64,000 nucleotides of DNA from assembly GCA_038373865.1 (NCBI GenBank), contig JAXGGA010001124.1, positions 1-64,000 of the forward strand. The letters run 5' to 3'. This DNA comes from Uloborus plumipes. Lineage: Eukaryota > Arthropoda > Arachnida > Araneae > Uloboridae. The translations under genes and the position numbers were made by a program. Below the pieces are notes generated by a model that worked only from the letters and a program-made list of their open reading frames with translations, did not search any database and was not told the DNA's origin. Below are positions 58,682 to 64,000 of the stretch, piece after piece (positions within the stretch are counted from its first letter, which is position 1; every line of letters begins with the position of its first letter).

Positions 58682-61600
58682 TATAGAGTGGCTTAATGAC
58701 TTTCATAAAATGAAAATGCGTTTCTAGAGGGTCAAATTTAAAGTTTTTAAATTATTATATAGACTTTAATAGCCAGTTATAATGAACTCCCAGATTAATT
58801 GGCACATTTTATTTTTTTGGAAATTTCTTCACTGAGTTTTTGTTTTTATCTGTTTTGAACCCATCCTTATACACGTTAGCTTATCTCACTGCTGACGATC
58901 AAGAAAAAACATGAAATGGGGTACAATTAACTAGGACATAATCACTCCTCAGCACTAAAAAAAAAAGAAAATATTTCACTTCTTTTTTGCTTTCCTCCAT
59001 GGGAAAAAAAATGAATAATTTTCTTCTTCTTTTTATGAAAGCACAAATTTACTTAAAAAACAAATTGTTTCAATGCAGGTTTTATTATGACATACATTGT
59101 TACTACTTTGTGAAATGTAAGTGTCCAAACAAATGTTTAATTTACTCGTCTTGAAAATGGTAACTCTTTCAATTTTCCCCACTGACTTATTTTTTAGACA
59201 AAATTCAAAAATTTCAAAACTTTTGAGACAGTGTTTTTTTTTTACTACAATTTGTTGCAATTTTTACTAAAATTTGTTAGTAGCTGATGTGACTGCTGAC
59301 CTTTTAATGTTCCCATTTTAAAAGTTTTTGATATGTTCAAAAAATACATTAAAAATCTTATTTTTTCACTAAAATTTTTAAAAGACACAATCTTGAAAGT
59401 TTGAAGTTGATTTTTTGAGTTTCCAAAAATGTTTGCTCATCAATTATTAATAATTGATTTTTAAAAAAAGCATAAGTTTAAGGTTTCAAAATATTTCTGA
59501 AAGAATCGGAGTTGATCAGGTTAATAATTGTTTCTTTTTATTTTTGCTTTGAAACAGAATGAGAATACAACATTGCTGTTGTACATGAAAGAGTTCGAAA
59601 AAATTAGTTTCAGCTCCCTTGATATGTACAAAAACTCCGTTTGAAATCTTTTTCGCTAAAAACACAAGTTCATACCTTCCCCGCACGAGTTTTAAAACCT
59701 CTATCTTTTAATGAGACACATTCCAAAAAAAGAAAGAATGCAAGGAAAGTGATATTTAGGCAAATTAAGAGAGAGCAGAGACTACGAATCAGCTGTCATG
59801 CACAAACCAGCAAGTATCTTCAAAGCTCGGAGCATCTCTAGAGGACAAAAACTGACGAACCCTGTCTAATAACACCCTGCAGTGGTCATACCCAAAAGCT
59901 ACGCATTTGCTCCTCCTAATAAATGGTCATTTGCGCGTGGAGTATGTGTCCGTCAAAAACCATAATTGCAAGTTCCTCCGAGTCACCTAAGCATCTCATT
60001 TCTCTGCCAATTTATTCCCAACTGTATATTCAATTTTGGAGATGATCAGGGTGACGATGAAGACGTTCCTCTTGACAGACAGGGCGTACCTGAGACTGTG
60101 AGGGTCTTTCTGAGATGTGGTCATTAGTCGGGGCAGATGACATGTTTTGTGGAGATAAATACATTGTTTCCAAAAGGGCTACCGAATGGTAACTGGGGCA
60201 GCATTTTTGACACTGGCGCCCGGTTGTTTTGGTACATCAACTAGCAGAAAAGAGCAGGGAATAAACAAAATAATAAAAACAATCATAAAAATTGATTAGG
60301 GAAAGCGGCTTGGTGCTTTAAATAAGCAATATGTATGTAATTGAAGGAGCTACTGCTCAGGGTCATCTTAATACATGACGACGCCCGGAGTTGTGATGAA
60401 TTCTTTTCTATTTCCTCCCCCTCCCTTCAAAATAGAGGAGCATAAGGCTTGTTTCAAAGCTACCAAAATTGTACTAGCAGCTCTGGCATTTGCATGATAG
60501 AAAAACACAGTATTTTTCGTAGTTTAATTATTAATTGAAAATACAATCTGAAATTTATGGGTATCATGTACAAGAAACAAATTTATAATTAATATCTATT
60601 GTATATTAGCGTTAAAAATATATATTTAAAAAAATCAACAATCAAACTGGTGTGCAGTAAACGTCAATGAAAAATAATTGAATTTGGAGTTACTAAATAT
60701 TAATTATATGGGAAAGAAAAATTTATTTTTCTAGCAAAGGACAGGAACGGGTTTCCGATACAGAGCTGTAGTTAGAAGGGCATGCCGTCCCCTGAAAAAT
60801 TATCTCATTATTGTGAGAATCATAATAATAAAGGTTTCAAACAACTTTTTTTGATGCAAATAGTTGGCTGTTTAAGCTAAAGCTGGCATAGTAACATCTA
60901 TGATGGCTAGTGAGCTTTTTTCATCAGACAATTACTTATCAATCATGATACATACCCTGTAAAAAGTTGTGTTCTCCCAAATATTTTTTACCACAGTACT
61001 GAAGCATATAGTGTGTGCGTATGTGACAAAATGAGGGAGAGGAGAGAGAATAAAAGGGGGAGTTATAAGAAAAATGCTAGTAACATAAAGCGTCGAATTT
61101 GATGACTACTCCCTTTTGAAGACATTTTTATCTGAGAATTTTACAATGATCGAAAGTTGTAAGAAATACTCAGATTAACATGCGAAATTGAGCAGCATTT
61201 TTCTAGTTCAAGAATGTGTGTGGGCATCGGACAGCCACTGTCTGGTTGGATGTCTGGACGTGAAAGAATTTAGTAACTTGTTTAACATTCTAATGCACTA
61301 CTTCTCATTTGATAGTTTAAGATATGCTAATTAAGTTGAATCCTACTCCTATTTGAAAGCAACGCTTCGGTCGGAACACTGTATTATCGGTAAATTTAGT
61401 TTTTAATTTTTGTGATAACTTGTTCCTACGCAGGAAGAGCCTAATTAATAAACGCAAGTTCGACATTTTTTTAATCATTGCAGAAGAAAAATTAAACAAG
61501 AGGTACAGGAATAGTTTGTGTGAAGATAATTTCAAAGATATTTATTAATAATTGCTTGTCATCAGACGTGACTGGCTGCTCAGTCACTCTATCCGTGGTG

Positions 61601-62504
61601 CATCTTCGTCATTCTTCTTTCGTTCTAAAATAAACGATTTATTTCCTTGCAAAAAATCAAGTTGTTCTTTTTCTTTCTCACAAGAAAGCTTTCAGAATTA
61701 ATTTCAAGCTGAGTAATTGTTCTCGGCTGGCTGTTTATTCATCACGTATTAATACGTTTTAAATATATGAGATAAGCGAGGCAGTTGTCCTCGGAATGGC
61801 AACACGAGCTGTTGTTATCGATGATATATATCGATATCGATAAACTGGACAATTTATGATTTTTGCTGATGAATCGAACAGAGAAGAATCTCGGGGGATA
61901 ATGCATTTTGTAAATGGCTAGGCTTGTTCGAATCTTGTAATCCACTTGTGAATGACGAAGATGGACAAGGCGATTCCGTGACAGAGAAAGATAAGAACCA
62001 CCTCAAGACTTGGGAAGTGTCTAATTGGAGATGGTAAGCTCAGGTGACTGATGCAGAGTTGCGTACATAAGAGATGAAATATGTCATTTGTTATAAATCA
62101 AAAAGATACTTATGAAATTCTTATAATGTATCTGGAAGGCGCAACAGAGAATACTAGCAAAAATATCCGGCGTTGCCTGTGTCAGTAATAATTGAATCAT
62201 TTATTTCAAACGACTAAATTTCTAATTTTAAGAAAACATTCGTATCATCACATTAAATTATTCAATCGCAATGACAACTTTTCCTGAAAAAAATATATCT
62301 AAATGTGTATATATTTCAGTTTAAAATATTGTAGTCCTGATTGAAAATTTTAAAATTCGGTTAAAAATGCTTTTTTGAACTTCTACAATTTGTCGCTTGA
62401 CTGGTTTTGGGTTCAATCATGAGAAGCAATAGTTATTTTCATTGTTTTTCTCAATGGAAAAAAAAACCCAAAACACGTCACACTAATATGATTACAAACT
62501 GAGA
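58682..62504. other. Non-coding DNA; direct-repeat copy 2 and a GC-richer stretch
   Basis: 58768-58925 is the second copy of the repeat at 55887. 59650-60430 is less AT-rich and apparently single-copy. 61800-61850 has a self-complementary ATCGATATCGAT cluster. I recognise no gene: open stretches are short and without domains. Confidence 0.35.
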
Positions 62505-62734
62505 TGCATTTTTACACATTTCATTTCACACTCCAGGGCCCCCCGTACCTACCACAGCTTCGCGGTTTAACCGGGATAGGGCCCTGAAGAGCGCTTTGTT
62601 CTTAATTTTGAACCAGAACCTACCCAAGTAGCATCAACTCATCGGATTTTGCTCGGCCGATCAACTAACTCCTCGTAAACTGATCCCGTAACGCACGACG
62701 ATATCGTTCCGATCAGTATCCGAGCACGGTTTTC

Positions 62735-63154
62735 GATGAGCTACTTTTCATCGGAAAGCGATATCCTTCCGATCAATTTTCCCGATGAAAATAAGATGAG
62801 CTATATTCCATCGGAAAATGATATCCTTCCGATCACTTTTCCCGATGAAAATAAGATGAGCTATATTCCATCGGAAAATGATATCCTTCCGATCACTTTT
62901 CCCGATGAAAATAAGATGAGCTATATTCCATCGGAAAATGATATCCTTCCGATCACTTTTCCCGATGAAAATAAGATGAGCTATATTCCATCGAAAAACG
63001 ATATCCTTCCGATCAAATTTCCCGATGAAAATTAACCGAGCTATGTGTTATTTTAAAACTATGTACTTCCAATCAAATTTCCCGATGAAAATATGCCAAG
63101 CTACAGATTTCATCGGAAAGAGGTCGTAAAGATCAAATTTTCTGATGAAAATTT
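62735..63154 (+). repeat. 60-bp tandem repeat, seven units
   Basis: The unit is GATGAGCTATATTCCATCGG, then AAAATGATATCCTTCCGATC, then ACTTTTCCCGATGAAAATAA. Units 2-4 are nearly identical and the last two are diverged. As 60 is a multiple of three, an open frame (MSYIPSENDILPITFPDENK repeated) results; nothing else suggests that it is translated. Confidence 0.95.
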
Positions 63155-63209
63155 TCCCAATCTCAAATTTTTGTTAAATATGCAGTGTTGGTCTCATTAT
63201 TCGTAGACT

Positions 63210-63310
63210 TGGTAGCGTGGTGGTAGAGCGTTGGCTTTCCGGCGCTGATAACTCGGGTTCGATGCTGGAGTTGGCCAGTCGCAAATGGTTGGGGGAAATA
63301 AAAAAGAGGT
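63210..63310 (+). mobile_element. tRNA-like SINE head fragment
   Basis: An A-box-like TAGCGTGGTGG (63223-63233) and a B box GGTTCGATGC (63256-63265) are spaced as in a tRNA, and the sequence ends GGGGGAAATAAAAAAGAGG. The cloverleaf ends do not pair well enough for a functional tRNA. It belongs to a different family from the split SINE around it. Confidence 0.55.
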
Positions 63311-63899
63311 TCCAAAATTCACTGCCACGGAACTAAACTGCGCTCTTTTTTCTTTTTTTCTCTTTTTTCTTTAAATTGATCCAACTCTCATCGTATTTTG
63401 ATCCAAAATTTATCGCCACGGAACTACACTGCTCGTATATTGATCCAACTCTCATCGTATTTTCATCCAAAATTGATCCTAAATTCATCGGCACGGGACT
63501 GCACTGCTCGTAAATTGCTCCAAATCTCATCGTAAACTCATCGGATTTTGCTGCTCGGATTCTGATTGGCCGATGAGACATATTGGAGCAATTTCCGATG
63601 AAAACTCATCGAAATCCGATCACCGGCCGATGAGAATTTCATCGGGTTTCGATGAATGGCCGATCATCGGCCGATGAGATTATGCTGCTGGGGTAGGGTT
63701 GAGCAAATCCTAGGCCCAGCACCCCCCAGAGGTATCGTTTCACTTGGAGGACTTTGTGACCACGACATTTTTAACGCCTCCCAGCCACCATTAATCAAGA
63801 CGGTGGATCTTGGATCGGCTGGTATCGAACCCGGGTCCCTCCGGACACGAGTCCGATGCCTTACCGATCGAGCCACCACGGCCCTTGCATTCCTGCACA

Positions 63900-64000
63900 C
63901 GAAACTAAAAATGGTAAATGAAATTATCAAAACTGTAAGCAACTAAACTAATGTAAACATCGTACTCAACAATGAAACAACTTAACCCTGTAGTTGAATA
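63900..64000. other. AT-rich flank
   Basis: Nothing supported in the last 100 bases. Confidence 0.4.

Larger units (their letters stand above)
62623..63693. mobile_element. TA-flanked element with CATCGG modules and 60-bp tandem repeats
   Basis: The ends CCCAAGTAGCAT and ATGCTGCTGGGG are flanked by TA (62621-62622 and 63694-63695) and interrupt a SINE, which fixes the borders independently. The interior is full of ACTCATCGGATTTTGCTCGG and CCGATGAG words in both orientations near both ends. It also contains seven 60-bp tandem units and a tRNA-like fragment. Confidence 0.8.
62519..63885 (-). mobile_element. tRNA-derived SINE, copy 2, split by an insertion
   Basis: The minus strand reads from GGGCCGTGGTGGCTCGATCG (63885 downward) with B box GGGTTCGATAC, through the SINE body, to the break at 63694. 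It resumes at 62622 with TAGGTTCTGGTTCAAAATTA and ends near 62519. It is the same family as 43598-43910. Flanks TGCATTTTTACACA (62505-62518) and TGCATTCCTGCACA (63886-63899) are a 14-bp duplication with three mismatches. Confidence 0.85.

Noticed and set aside
62736..63035. Open frame of 20-residue repeats (MSYIPSENDILPITFPDENK)
   Set aside because: It follows from a 60-bp tandem repeat inside a DNA transposon; flanking units lose the frame.
63215..63285. Possible tRNA gene with A and B boxes
   Set aside because: The acceptor and anticodon stems do not pair properly and the fragment ends in an A-rich tail; it fits a SINE head better.

Overview
This window is intergenic DNA from an animal nuclear genome. 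It is strongly AT-rich, has no long open reading frame and no host gene that I can recognise, and is packed with old transposable elements. The mix of families (rosa-like mariner, hAT, Helitrons, candidate Helentron-type elements, tRNA-derived SINEs, a Gypsy relic) suggests an arthropod, and repeat style makes a chelicerate such as a spider my best guess. That taxonomic call is inference. No rRNA gene, functional tRNA gene, CRISPR array or operon is visible.

Layout. 0-1 kb: Helitron 3' end. 2.58-9.10 kb: a five-level nest in which a mariner relic holds a hAT element (8-bp target duplication), which holds a TTAA-flanked element, which holds an element with a 9-bp target duplication, which holds a long foldback element. 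9.29-11.08 kb: two palindromic MITEs and a 1.16-kb Helitron. 14.09-14.50 kb: TA-flanked MITE built of CTGTAAAA modules. 16.37-17.89, 24.06-26.12, 28.43-30.60 and 52.56-54.21 kb: four copies of one 1.5-2.2-kb family with sub-terminal inverted repeats, internal tandem arrays and a 3' hairpin (candidate Helentron-associated element). One copy carries about 30 units of a 20-bp minisatellite. 18.14-18.53 kb: two different MITEs sharing one TA. 19.29-22.85 kb: a hAT element with a perfect 8-bp duplication, itself holding a second hAT MITE. 22.95, 34.44 and 51.32 kb: short hAT MITEs. 33.33-34.09 kb: a TIR element with a CTTGGCGATA palindrome. 37.7-45.1 kb: two GATATC-rich satellite blocks flanking a decayed Gypsy pol relic, a MITE and a SINE; sequence here looks rich in small insertions. 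48.88-50.10 kb: tandem duplication with a very well conserved TAATTAATCAT-containing tail. 56.56-57.41 kb: hAT-like MITE. 57.44-58.68 kb: foldback element with arms of about 540 bp. 62.50-63.90 kb: a SINE split by a TA-flanked element that carries 60-bp tandem repeats and a second tRNA-like fragment.

No genes act together here. The only coding remnants are broken transposase and retrotransposon pieces. Several less AT-rich, apparently single-copy stretches (about 18.7-19.2, 45.5-46.0, 47.4-48.1, 49.4-50.5, 55.6-56.1 and 59.8-60.4 kb) could be regulatory DNA of a distant gene, but the sequence alone does not prove it.
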